This document shows, piece after piece, positions 1-6,409 of a stretch of DNA of 9,686 nt (positions within the stretch are counted from its first letter, which is position 1; the number at the start of each line of letters is the position of its first letter). The notes beneath the pieces were generated by a model that was not told where the DNA came from, did no database searches, and saw nothing but the letters and a program-made list of their open reading frames with translations. A program made the translations under genes and the position numbers. This DNA comes from JAJZMF01 sp035702845 (GTDB lineage: Bacteria > Actinomycetota > Acidimicrobiia > Acidimicrobiales > Palsa-688), in assembly GCA_035702845.1 (NCBI GenBank), contig DASSZK010000066.1, forward strand, positions 1 to 9,686, in the 5' to 3' direction.

Positions 1-784
1 GGCCCCGCACTCCTGCCAGGGAGACGGTGACCAGCACACGGCCCGGGCGCTCTGCGGGCGCACGGACCACTACTTCGCCCGGACCGCGGTGATCCACGAT
101 CGTCGCCCGTACCTCACCGAAGTAAACGTCACGTACGCCGCTCGCTCCCGCACCTCTAAGCCGCACAAGGTTGCCCCCGACGGCAGCCCCACTGTCGGGA
201 ACGAGAACGGATGTGAACGCCAGGTTATGGGTGGCGAAGACCGATGACGGCGCCACCCCGGTGCCGTTTTGGCTCGGGCCAAGAACGGCGCTCCCCTTGC
301 CGGAGGCAGGCACCGTGACCGGTGCCCCGGCGGCGCCAACATCTTGAGGCGAGGTCGTCGCCGTCGGGGTGCGCCCTGGGCCTGTGCGCGAGGGGGCAGG
401 GCGGCTGACGTGTAGCGGTTGGAGGCTCTTAGAAGCCGCAGGGCCGACCTTGTTCGCGCCGCGAGCGGGGGCCTTTACACCCGGGAGCGCCAGGGCCTGG
501 ATGCTGGGCCTGGCTCCGGATCCTGGGGCGCCGATCAAGCTGAGCGCCGCCAAGGCGGCAGCGACACCGGTGACCGCAACGACGAATGCCTTGCGCTGAG
601 CGCGCCTCGGTCCTCCGATCGCTCTCGCCAGGCGGCCGCGGAGGGCGGGCGGGATCGGCTCAGCAACTACGCCTTCTCCACCTCCGGTCGTGAGCAACTC
701 GTTCTCGAGACGCTGGCGGAGCACGGGGGGGAGAGCCCGGGGGCGGTCTGCGCCGGCCAAAAGCTCGTGCCATTGATCAGTCAT
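1..784 (-). CDS. Single-pass membrane protein with IPT/TIG domain, candidate anti-sigma/sensor partner (partial)
   Basis: My own translation gives an uninterrupted frame from ATG at 784 to the left edge, 261 residues so far; the C-terminus lies outside the window. Residues 1-65 are cytoplasmic-looking, charged and Arg-rich, with two similar segments of the form PPxLRxRL near residues 19-26 and 45-52. One hydrophobic helix spans about 66-84, after a basic RRAQRK stretch, so the N-terminus should be inside. A Pro/Ala/Ser-rich stretch to about 165 follows, then a segment of the IPT/TIG type (an Ig-like fold): VLVPDSGAAVGGNLVRLRG, then FGE and a TVSLAGV end. The gene follows an ECF sigma gene by 45 bases, so a role as anti-sigma factor or membrane sensor is plausible. 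I see no HxxxCxxC zinc anti-sigma motif, so it is not the common ZAS type. An AAGG 7 bases before the ATG is a modest ribosome site. The membrane and TIG calls are firm; the role is inferred from position. Confidence 0.8.
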   Translation of the reverse strand, partial: MTDQWHELLAGADRPRALPPVLRQRLENELLTTGGGEGVVAEPIPPALRGRLARAIGGPRRAQRKAFVVAVTGVAAALAALSLIGAPGSGARPSIQALALPGVKAPARGANKVGPAASKSLQPLHVSRPAPSRTGPGRTPTATTSPQDVGAAGAPVTVPASGKGSAVLGPSQNGTGVAPSSVFATHNLAFTSVLVPDSGAAVGGNLVRLRGAGASGVRDVYFGEVRATIVDHRGPGEVVVRAPAERPGRVLVTVSLAGVRG

Positions 785-830
785 CGCACGGCCTTGTCGG
801 ATCGCACGGCCTTGTCGGATCGCACGGCTT
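783..830. repeat. 18-bp tandem repeat (2.7 copies) between sigma and TIG genes
   Basis: The unit atcgcacggccttgtcgg occurs at 783-800 and 801-818 without mismatch, then continues for 11-12 bases to 830. It fills almost the whole gap between the sigma stop (832-830) and the next start (784). On the minus strand each unit carries AAGGCCGTGCGAT, so the ribosome-site-like AAGG and a GTG are duplicated. The last copy turns GATC into GATG and supplies the real ATG. The repeat length is a multiple of three, so copy-number change would keep all frames. Confidence 0.9.
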
Positions 831-1402
831 CAAGCATTTCCGGCCTCCATCTCGCGTCGCAGCCCGTCGCGGCCGCGCTGCAGGAGCGACTGCACCTGGA
901 CCCTCGAACGCCCGCAACGCTGGGCCACCTCTTCCACGGACAGCCCTTCTATGTACTTGAGGACGAGCACCTCCCGCTGGGTTGCCGGGAGCCTGCCCAG
1001 GGCGCGCACCACCTCGTCCTGTGCCTCGAACGAAGCGCTCGCCTCCGGCGCGTGCAGCGGTTCCGTTCCAAGCAAGTGCAGACCCTGACGGGCGGCCTCC
1101 GCTCTGCGCTCCGTCTCGTAGTAGCGCGCCAGCCGGCGCCTGGCGATAGAGCACATCCAGGTAGACGCGGCGGAGCCCCCTCGGAATGCGTGAGCGCTAC
1201 GCACCGCCTCCAGGAGCGTCTCCTGCAACAGATCCTCGGCGCCGGAGGCACCGCCCACGCGGGCGTAGATGAAGCCGTAGACGATGGGAGCGACTTCGTC
1301 GAGCAGCCAACGCACGGCCGCTGGTTCGCCACCCGAAGCGGCACGCAGCATGGCCACTTCATCGCTAGGTGCTTGCGGACCACCGACATCGGCGGAGCTC
1401 AA
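830..1402 (-). CDS. ECF-family RNA polymerase sigma factor
   Basis: Alternative sigma factor of the extracytoplasmic-function class, expected to direct RNA polymerase to a small regulon. With a TTG start at 1402 it has 190 residues, normal for the family. Region 2 lies at about 28-97, with AEDLLQETLLEAV and the STWMCSIARRRLARYY helix. Region 4 lies at about 130-185, with LPATQREVLVLKYIEGLS followed by the VEEVAQRCGRSRVQVQSLL helix-turn-helix. An in-frame ATG at 1450 would add 16 residues. The TTG is preferred because a perfect AAGGAGGT sits 7 bases before it, whereas the ATG has no ribosome site. The next gene downstream codes for a membrane protein with an extracytoplasmic TIG domain, the usual arrangement for a sigma/regulator pair. 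I could not find a convincing autoregulatory ECF promoter upstream. Family call firm; start fairly firm; target genes unknown. Confidence 0.9.
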   Translation of the reverse strand: MSSADVGGPQAPSDEVAMLRAASGGEPAAVRWLLDEVAPIVYGFIYARVGGASGAEDLLQETLLEAVRSAHAFRGGSAASTWMCSIARRRLARYYETERRAEAARQGLHLLGTEPLHAPEASASFEAQDEVVRALGRLPATQREVLVLKYIEGLSVEEVAQRCGRSRVQVQSLLQRGRDGLRREMEAGNA

Positions 1403-1409
1403 AGCGGAG

Positions 1410-1417
1410 ACCTCCTT
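1410..1417 (-). promoter_or_regulatory. Perfect Shine-Dalgarno that sets the sigma-factor start at TTG
   Basis: On the minus strand AAGGAGGT is followed after 7 bases by TTG at 1402. It is the strongest ribosome site in the window and argues against the upstream in-frame ATG at 1450. Confidence 0.75.
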
Positions 1418-1538
1418 AGTCGCCACGAAGCGCCCAGCCAACACTCTCATATCAAGGGGTAAGTGCGCCGTCTGGCCCTAGACCAACCGCGGAGCTCGTC
1501 CTTTGCCTGTTTGCGCCAGCTTTGGCCGTGCTCGTGCT

Positions 1539-2420
1539 CTAGGCGCCAGCGGCGAAGTGCTCGATCTCGGCTCGCAGCGTTTCGGCCATGAGGGCAAGAC
1601 CGCCCTCACCGTCGCCGGCAGCGAGCGCCACCCCCTCGACCTGGCGGTGCACCTCGCCCATGGCACCCTCGGCCCCGCCCAGGGCGACGGCAGCAGCGTC
1701 CACCGTCGCTTGGGCGTCCGCCACAGCTGCGCTGATGTCCTCCGAGGATCCCGACACCTCCTCGGCCAGCGTCTTGATCTCGTGCGCCACCACTGAGAAG
1801 CCGGCGCCAGCACTGCCGGCGCGCGCCGCCTCGATCGTGGCGTTGAGAGCGAGCAGCTTGGTCTGAGCGGCCACACGCTGGATAAGGGCCGCCGCCTTGC
1901 CTATACGCCTGGCTGATGCCTCCAGCGACCGGACCGTCTGCGTAGCGGCAGTCATCTGCTGCAGTGCCTGGTCGGCCGAGGTCGCCAGGCACCCGGCGGA
2001 CGCTCCGAACTCCGTGCTCGCCGCCGCCACCTGACCGGCCACGCCGAGCACGTGTTCGGCCAACTTCGACTGGCTGGAACGGGCCGCCTCCCACGCTACG
2101 GCGTCCAGCTCCATCTGGTGGCGGGCACCGTCGATCCTGCGAGCACCATCCCTAATTGCACCGCTCAGACCGCGAGCCAGGAACCGGCGGTGGAACCGTC
2201 GGTCCTTTGCTGCCAGGAGCACGGCGGACGATTCGCGGATAAAAGCGTCCATGGTGTCGACCAGGTGGTTTATCTGACCACGCAACGGCGCGAGCTCGGG
2301 GGGTACTTCTGGTACACGCACCTCGAAGTCCCCGGCGGCGATACGGCGGCAGGCATCGCCGATCAGGCGCAGGCCTTCTTCGAGCTCTGTCGAGATAACG
2401 CTCAACGAGATGTCGCTCAC
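1539..2420 (-). CDS. Soluble methyl-accepting chemotaxis-type signalling protein (Aer output half)
   Basis: 293 residues from GTG. Residues about 15-65 look HAMP-like, 65-180 are largely helical and probably coiled coil, and 180-202 hold the chemoreceptor hairpin tip, IQRVAAQTKLLALNATIEA, followed by FSVVAHEIKTLAEE. This tip contacts CheA and CheW in the family. There is no membrane helix, no ligand-binding domain and no C-terminal receptor-tail pentapeptide, so it is a cytoplasmic output module. The usual QTN of the tip reads QTK here. The GTG at 2420 overlaps the TGA of the upstream PAS gene as GTGA, with GGAGGA 6 bases before it; an ATG at 2453 would instead give a 37-base overlap and has no such site. 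The tight coupling suggests it works with the PAS protein, which would supply sensory input. No che genes are in the window, so the pathway it feeds is not visible. Confidence 0.88.
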   Translation of the reverse strand: MSDISLSVISTELEEGLRLIGDACRRIAAGDFEVRVPEVPPELAPLRGQINHLVDTMDAFIRESSAVLLAAKDRRFHRRFLARGLSGAIRDGARRIDGARHQMELDAVAWEAARSSQSKLAEHVLGVAGQVAAASTEFGASAGCLATSADQALQQMTAATQTVRSLEASARRIGKAAALIQRVAAQTKLLALNATIEAARAGSAGAGFSVVAHEIKTLAEEVSGSSEDISAAVADAQATVDAAAVALGGAEGAMGEVHRQVEGVALAAGDGEGGLALMAETLRAEIEHFAAGA

Positions 2421-2965
2421 GCTGCGTCCTCCGCTTTGGCAATGATGTCCCAAACGAACTGCTCGTAGGTAAGTCCCTCCAGCTCGAGCGTGCGTCCGAG
2501 CAAACCCGCCGATGCCGCCATCGCCTGAACAGGGTCAGAGTACTTGGATTCTTCTTTGCAAAGCGCCGCATAAACAGGGGCTATGGTCCGAACAGCTCGC
2601 GGACGCGGGCAGCGACGGCTCGAGTGGTAGCCAATTATCTCGCCGCTCTGGGAAAACGATGGGGTTACGTGAGCCAGGACCCAGTAATGCGCGCCGTCGG
2701 CCGCCAAGTTAACCACATAGGCGAAAATTTCGCGCCCGTCTTGGACTGTCGACCACAGGAGCTTGAAGACACATCGCGGCATGTCGGGATGGCGGATTAT
2801 GTTGTGCGGGCGGCCGAGAAGTTCATCTTCCCGATAGGCCGATACGCGGACAAAGACGTCGTTGGCATAGGTGATGATCCCCCGCAGATCGGTCTTGGAG
2901 ACGATGATCTCGTCTTCACCAAATGTGCGCTCCACCCCGGTCGGTGCGATGTGCGTCGTGCGCAT
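2417..2965 (-). CDS. Aer-type PAS domain protein, putative redox/oxygen sensor
   Basis: 182 residues. Residues about 10-118 match the PAS domain of the Aer aerotaxis receptor: VSKTDLRGIITYANDVF, then LLGRPHNIIRHPDMP, FKLLW, GREIFAYVVNL and HYWVLAHVTPSF. In E. coli Aer the corresponding Arg-His-x-Asp segment is needed for FAD binding; here it is R58, H59 and D61, all kept. Unlike Aer, the chain ends after a short helical tail (about 130-182) with no membrane anchor, HAMP or signalling domain; those functions sit in the coupled downstream gene. ATG at 2965 has GAGGAGG 4 bases upstream. A DosR-like palindrome lies about 85 bases upstream of the start. By hand count the gene is roughly 57% G+C against well over 65% in the neighbouring MCP gene, which may indicate transfer or a strongly conserved sequence. 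PAS/Aer identity is firm; FAD binding is inferred. Confidence 0.92.
   Translation of the reverse strand: MRTTHIAPTGVERTFGEDEIIVSKTDLRGIITYANDVFVRVSAYREDELLGRPHNIIRHPDMPRCVFKLLWSTVQDGREIFAYVVNLAADGAHYWVLAHVTPSFSQSGEIIGYHSSRRCPRPRAVRTIAPVYAALCKEESKYSDPVQAMAASAGLLGRTLELEGLTYEQFVWDIIAKAEDAA
2427..2432 (-). promoter_or_regulatory. Ribosome site setting the coupled GTG start of the signalling gene
   Basis: GGAGGA on the minus strand lies inside the end of the PAS gene, 6 bases before GTG at 2420. That GTG overlaps the PAS stop as GTGA, a classic translational-coupling junction. Confidence 0.75.
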
Positions 2966-3049
2966 GGGGCCTCCTCGGCGAGCTCGGTCGTGGCCGCTGG
3001 GTCACCCTGGGATCGGCCTCCCAAGCGCCCGCCTGACACTCAGCCCACA

Positions 3050-3071
3050 GGTAGGGACTAAGGTCCCTACC
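3050..3071. promoter_or_regulatory. DosR/DevR-like palindrome (or terminator hairpin) between ClC and PAS genes
   Basis: A perfect inverted repeat with 9-base arms and a 4-base centre. The core on the minus strand, GGGACCTTAGTCCC, matches the mycobacterial DosR operator core GGGACTWWAGTCCC at 13 of 14 positions. Its near edge is about 85 bases upstream of the ATG of the PAS gene, a reasonable distance for an activator site. It also lies 15 bases after the ClC stop (3087) and could form an RNA hairpin, but no run of T follows on the minus strand, which weakens the terminator reading. Confidence 0.5.
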
Positions 3072-3086
3072 ACCCCCAGGGCGGCA

Positions 3087-4520
3087 TCAGAAGTTCGGTG
3101 CCTTCAGCGGAGCGCCAGCGTGGGCAGGACCTGGTTCAGCGAGGTCGGCGTCTCCCGGCAGGCGGGCCGAGTAGATGGAATAACCATCGAGGTAACGCGA
3201 AACAGCCGTTGCCAGCACCGTAGCCAGCATCATCGGCACCATAAGAGAAAAGCCACTATGCGTTAGCTCGAGGACCAAAGCGAGCCCGCAAAGAGGAGCC
3301 TGCATCGACGCCCCGATCATCGCCGCTGCGCCGATCATGGCGTAGGCGCCCACAGCGCCACCCGGCCAGACATGGGACCACAGCCCTCCGAGGCAACCGC
3401 CCAATAGGGCTCCCGTCGCCAAGGTCGGCGTAAAGACGCCACCACTGGCGCCGCTACCCAGGGCGGCCGCGGTGACCAGCGGCTTCAACGCGAAGAGCGC
3501 CAAGAAGACGAGCACGGTCCCGTGCCCAATGAACACGTCATGGGCGGCGTCCTTGCCGTTGCCGAAAAGTTGGGGGTATTGCCAGCCGATCAGGCCGAGC
3601 AAACCGAAGCTCCCTACCATCGCCGGCACCGACCGCGCGCCCGTGGCACGGTGGTAGGTAACCCAACCGAGCAGGCGGATGTAGCCCGTGGACAGCACTC
3701 CTACCAGAGGCCCAACCAGGCACGCCCATGCCAATAGGCAAAGGTGCAGGTGGTACGAGGGAATATCGATGTAGCTGGCGTGAGACGGCAAGTAGACCCA
3801 TGTAGTGGCCGTGGCCACGAAGCAACAAGCGACCGTGGGCAGCACCGACGGTAGAGCTGCCGACCCGAGCAGCACTTCCATGGTGAAAAGGGCCCCCCCC
3901 AGCGGGACGTTGTAAACCGCGGCGAGGCCCGCTCCCCCGCCACAGGCCACAAGCAAGCGCCGCTGAGCGCTACTGAGGCCCAGCCATCCCGCAATGCGCT
4001 CCCCGGACGCGGCCCCCATCATTTTGGGAGCCTGTTCCCTCCCCAAAGATGCCCCCGCCCCGATCACCAGCTCGGATATAACGCTTGTCCCTAGGCATCG
4101 ACGAAAAGAAAGCCGCCCACCGGGGCGCCACACGATGTCATCGACGTCCGCCCTCTCGCCGGGCGTAGCACGCCGCAGCCCGTACCAGGCAAGCCCGCCC
4201 ACAATCCCCGCGACCACCAAGGCGACCACCCGACGGACGTCGCTGCTCCGCTCGACCGCACTTTCGAAGGGCCCCGAACGGTAACCGTAGACAAGGTGCT
4301 CGGTGGTGAACAGGCCCCACATCAGGGCGGCGCCAAAGAGGCCGGCGGCCACTCCGGTGAGCACAAGGGCACACCAGAACCGCAGCGACAGAGCTGCGTC
4401 GCCGTCTCCAGTGGCATTGGGCTGCTCGGTGGCGCCCCGCCCCGACGGAAGCCGCCGGCGCATCAGCGGCGCCGGGACCCTTTGCCGGGGAGGAACCTGG
4501 GCCTGAGGGTGCCGTCCCAT
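3087..4520 (-). CDS. ClC-family chloride channel/transporter
   Basis: Inner-membrane anion transporter, 477 residues from ATG at 4520, with many hydrophobic helices from about 47 to 440 and no CBS domains. Signature positions: GASLGREQAP (157-165), equivalent to the GKEGP loop, with the gating glutamate as E162; GGVFTP (360-365) on the helix N loop; and SIYSARL with Y450 at the place of the pore tyrosine. The GSGIP loop of helix D is not recognisable. The inner proton glutamate (E203 of E. coli ClC, second Glu in FIIEEM) is valine here: LFTMEV, V216. Most ClC channels carry valine at this site, while most H+/Cl- exchangers carry Glu. The start is uncertain: ATG at 4520 lies 47 bases after the TauE stop and has only a weak ribosome site; ATG at 4463 (458 residues) also precedes the first helix. 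The open frame continues upstream to 5297 but there it merely overlaps the permease gene. Confidence 0.9.
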   Translation of the reverse strand: MGRHPQAQVPPRQRVPAPLMRRRLPSGRGATEQPNATGDGDAALSLRFWCALVLTGVAAGLFGAALMWGLFTTEHLVYGYRSGPFESAVERSSDVRRVVALVVAGIVGGLAWYGLRRATPGERADVDDIVWRPGGRLSFRRCLGTSVISELVIGAGASLGREQAPKMMGAASGERIAGWLGLSSAQRRLLVACGGGAGLAAVYNVPLGGALFTMEVLLGSAALPSVLPTVACCFVATATTWVYLPSHASYIDIPSYHLHLCLLAWACLVGPLVGVLSTGYIRLLGWVTYHRATGARSVPAMVGSFGLLGLIGWQYPQLFGNGKDAAHDVFIGHGTVLVFLALFALKPLVTAAALGSGASGGVFTPTLATGALLGGCLGGLWSHVWPGGAVGAYAMIGAAAMIGASMQAPLCGLALVLELTHSGFSLMVPMMLATVLATAVSRYLDGYSIYSARLPGDADLAEPGPAHAGAPLKAPNF

Positions 4521-4567
4521 TACTTGACCGACACTACCCCGGGCTGCGGCTACTGCTTGACGGCAGC

Positions 4568-5320
4568 TCAGTAGGCCGACAGGCCCAGGTGCACTGCCAG
4601 CGCCACCCCCCCAGCAGAAATAGCGACCCGGAGCGGCCATGCAGGAGCCCGCCTGACCACGATCGGCCCCAGGCGGGCACCGACGAGGAACCCCCCGGCC
4701 AGAGGAAGCACATCCCACCAGTGCACGGGCCCCGCTATCGCGAACGTCAGGGCAGCCACGCCGTTGGCCACGCCGAGCAGGACATTGCGTAGCGCCGTCG
4801 AGCGAGCCAGGTTCTCCCAGGCGACGGCCAAGAAGATCGCCAGGAGGGCGACCCCTGCGGCCGCTCCGAAGTAGCCGCCGTACACAGCGACACTGAACAC
4901 CGCTGCACCCATGCGCACCCGCCACGCCCTGCTCCGGGCACGGCCCGGTTGCGCGGGCCGGCGAGGGACCAGGACGCCCAGGCTGGCCAGACCGATTAAT
5001 ACCGGCACCAGAGTGCCGAACAAGCGCGCCGGCGTGAGCAGCAGGAGCACGGCTCCCACCAAGCCGCCGGCGGCCGCCGCCGGGGCCCAGCGGCGCAGTT
5101 GTGGCCCTTGGCCGTGGAGCTCGGGACGGGAGCCAAGGGTGGAACCGACACCACTGAACACGAGGGCGACGGTGTTGGTGACATTGGCCGCCAGCGGGTT
5201 GAGGCCGACGGCGAGCAGGGCAGGATAGCTCACCACTGACGCCATGCCGGCCACACTTCCACTGAGCCCGGCACCGAGCCCAGCAGGCAGCAGCCACCAG
5301 ATGTCGAGACCCGCCGTCAT
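4568..5320 (-). CDS. TauE/SafE-family (sulfite exporter-type) membrane permease
   Basis: 250-residue, very hydrophobic protein with about eight likely membrane helices (roughly 10-30, 32-55, 78-96, 100-118, 135-160, 160-195, 203-222, 230-248). The two halves show the internal duplication of this family: LGAGLSGSVAGMASVVSYPA then NPLAANVTNTVA in the first half, and GGYFGAAAGVALL then NLARSTALRNVLLG in the second. Members export or import sulfite, sulfoacetate or other small anions; the substrate cannot be told from sequence. ATG at 5320 has no strong Shine-Dalgarno, only a GAGG 13 bases away. It is followed after 47 bases by the ClC gene on the same strand, so the two are probably one transcript and may both handle anions. 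It is divergent from the aldo-keto reductase gene across a 100-base gap. Confidence 0.87.
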   Translation of the reverse strand: MTAGLDIWWLLPAGLGAGLSGSVAGMASVVSYPALLAVGLNPLAANVTNTVALVFSGVGSTLGSRPELHGQGPQLRRWAPAAAAGGLVGAVLLLLTPARLFGTLVPVLIGLASLGVLVPRRPAQPGRARSRAWRVRMGAAVFSVAVYGGYFGAAAGVALLAIFLAVAWENLARSTALRNVLLGVANGVAALTFAIAGPVHWWDVLPLAGGFLVGARLGPIVVRRAPAWPLRVAISAGGVALAVHLGLSAY

Positions 5321-5420
5321 CCAGTACTCAAAGCCTCAATGAGTGCGAGCCATACGGGTGCAGATCATATGACCATAAGGTGAACGACCGACAAGACCGC
5401 ACCGTTCGAGGAGCCGCGCC
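5321..5420. promoter_or_regulatory. Divergent intergenic region between permease and aldo-keto reductase
   Basis: This 100-base, relatively A+T-rich gap must hold the promoters of both divergent genes. It contains the 8-base palindrome tcatatga (5365-5372). I see no convincing -35/-10 pair in either direction, so exact promoters cannot be assigned. GAGGAG at 5408-5413, 7 bases before ATG 5421, is the ribosome site of the reductase. Confidence 0.45.
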
Positions 5421-6395
5421 ATGGACATGCAGTACGTGAAGTTGGGTAAGACAGGACTGGAGGTATCGCGCTTGTGCCTGGGCTGCATGAGCTTCGGAGA
5501 ACCGCAAAGGGGCAACCACCCCTGGAGCCTCACACCCGAAGCATCCGAGCCCGTGATCCTCCGCGCCCTGAGCTCCGGGATAAATTTTTTCGACACCGCC
5601 AATGTCTACTCCGACGGCAGTAGCGAGGAGATAGTCGGTGAGGTCCTCCGCCGGCATGCCAACCGCGATCAGATCGTGCTGGCGACCAAGGTCCACGGGC
5701 GCATGCACGATGGCCCCAACGGCGGGGGCCTTTCTCGCAAGGCGGTACTGGCGGAGATAGACAACAGCCTACGAAGGCTGCAGACCGACTACGTCGACCT
5801 CTACCAGATCCATCGGTTCGACCCTACGACCCCGGTAGAGGAAACCATGGAGGCGCTCCACGACGTTGTGCGGGCGGGTAAAGCGCGCTACATCGGAGCT
5901 TCCTCCATGTACGCCTGGCAGTTTGCCAAGATGCTGAGGGCGGCGGAGCGCCACAGTTGGACGCGCTTTGTTTCCATGCAGGACCACTACAACCTCCTCT
6001 ACCGCGAGGAGGAGCGCGAGATGCTCCCCCTGTGCGCCGACGAGGGCATAGGCGTGATCCCCTGGAGCCCTCTGGCGCGCGGGCGCCTTACAAGGGAGTG
6101 GGACGCGAACACGGCCCGCAGCGAAACCGACGAGTTTGGCAAGCGCCTCTACCGGGACGCGGACCGCCACATCGTCGATGGCGTAGGTAGAGTGGCCGAG
6201 CAGGTCGGGGCAAGCCGAGGCCAGGTAGCGCTGGCGTGGTTGCTCTCCAAACCGGTCGTAACTTCACCCATTGTCGGCGTCACCCGCACCGAGCAGCTAG
6301 AGGACCTGCTGGGTGCCTTGGGGGTCGAACTAGGCCCGGATCAGCTTTCCTCGCTCGAGGCGGGCTACGAACCTCACGCCATCGCCGGGCATTGA
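5421..6395 (+). CDS. yajO: YajO-type NADPH-dependent aldo-keto reductase
   Basis: 324 residues, the length I recall for E. coli YajO, and collinear with it: an N-terminal LGKTGLEVSRLCLGCMSFG, FFDTANVYSDGSSEEIVGE, DYVDLYQIHRFD, FVSMQDHYNLLYREEEREM and IPWSPLARGRLTR. The catalytic tetrad of the aldo-keto reductase fold is complete: D58, Y63, K90 and H131. The family reduces aldehydes and ketones with NADPH in the cytoplasm; YajO itself has been linked to deoxyxylulose/thiamine metabolism, but the substrate of this homologue is not known. ATG at 5421 has GAGGAG 7 bases upstream and a second ATG two codons later. It is the only clear plus-strand gene and stands alone: divergent from the permease and convergent, with a 14-base gap, to the peptidase gene. 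The family call is firm; orthology to yajO is likely but not proven. Confidence 0.93.
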   Translation: MDMQYVKLGKTGLEVSRLCLGCMSFGEPQRGNHPWSLTPEASEPVILRALSSGINFFDTANVYSDGSSEEIVGEVLRRHANRDQIVLATKVHGRMHDGPNGGGLSRKAVLAEIDNSLRRLQTDYVDLYQIHRFDPTTPVEETMEALHDVVRAGKARYIGASSMYAWQFAKMLRAAERHSWTRFVSMQDHYNLLYREEEREMLPLCADEGIGVIPWSPLARGRLTREWDANTARSETDEFGKRLYRDADRHIVDGVGRVAEQVGASRGQVALAWLLSKPVVTSPIVGVTRTEQLEDLLGALGVELGPDQLSSLEAGYEPHAIAGH

Positions 6396-6409
6396 GCTAC
6401 CGCCGGTCC

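Noticed and set aside
419..1462. Long plus-strand open frame (347 codons)
   Set aside because: Antisense to the sigma and TIG genes, which both have recognisable domains; the plus-strand product resembles nothing and reflects high G+C.
1403..1538. Search for promoter or terminator between MCP and sigma genes
   Set aside because: Only 4-base stems and no convincing -35/-10 or ECF-type pair; nothing supportable apart from the Shine-Dalgarno.
4521..5297. ClC reading frame stays open for 259 more codons upstream
   Set aside because: That stretch is an out-of-frame shadow of the TauE/SafE gene, rich in Arg/Gly/Pro/Cys with no ClC similarity; the ClC homology begins just after 4520.
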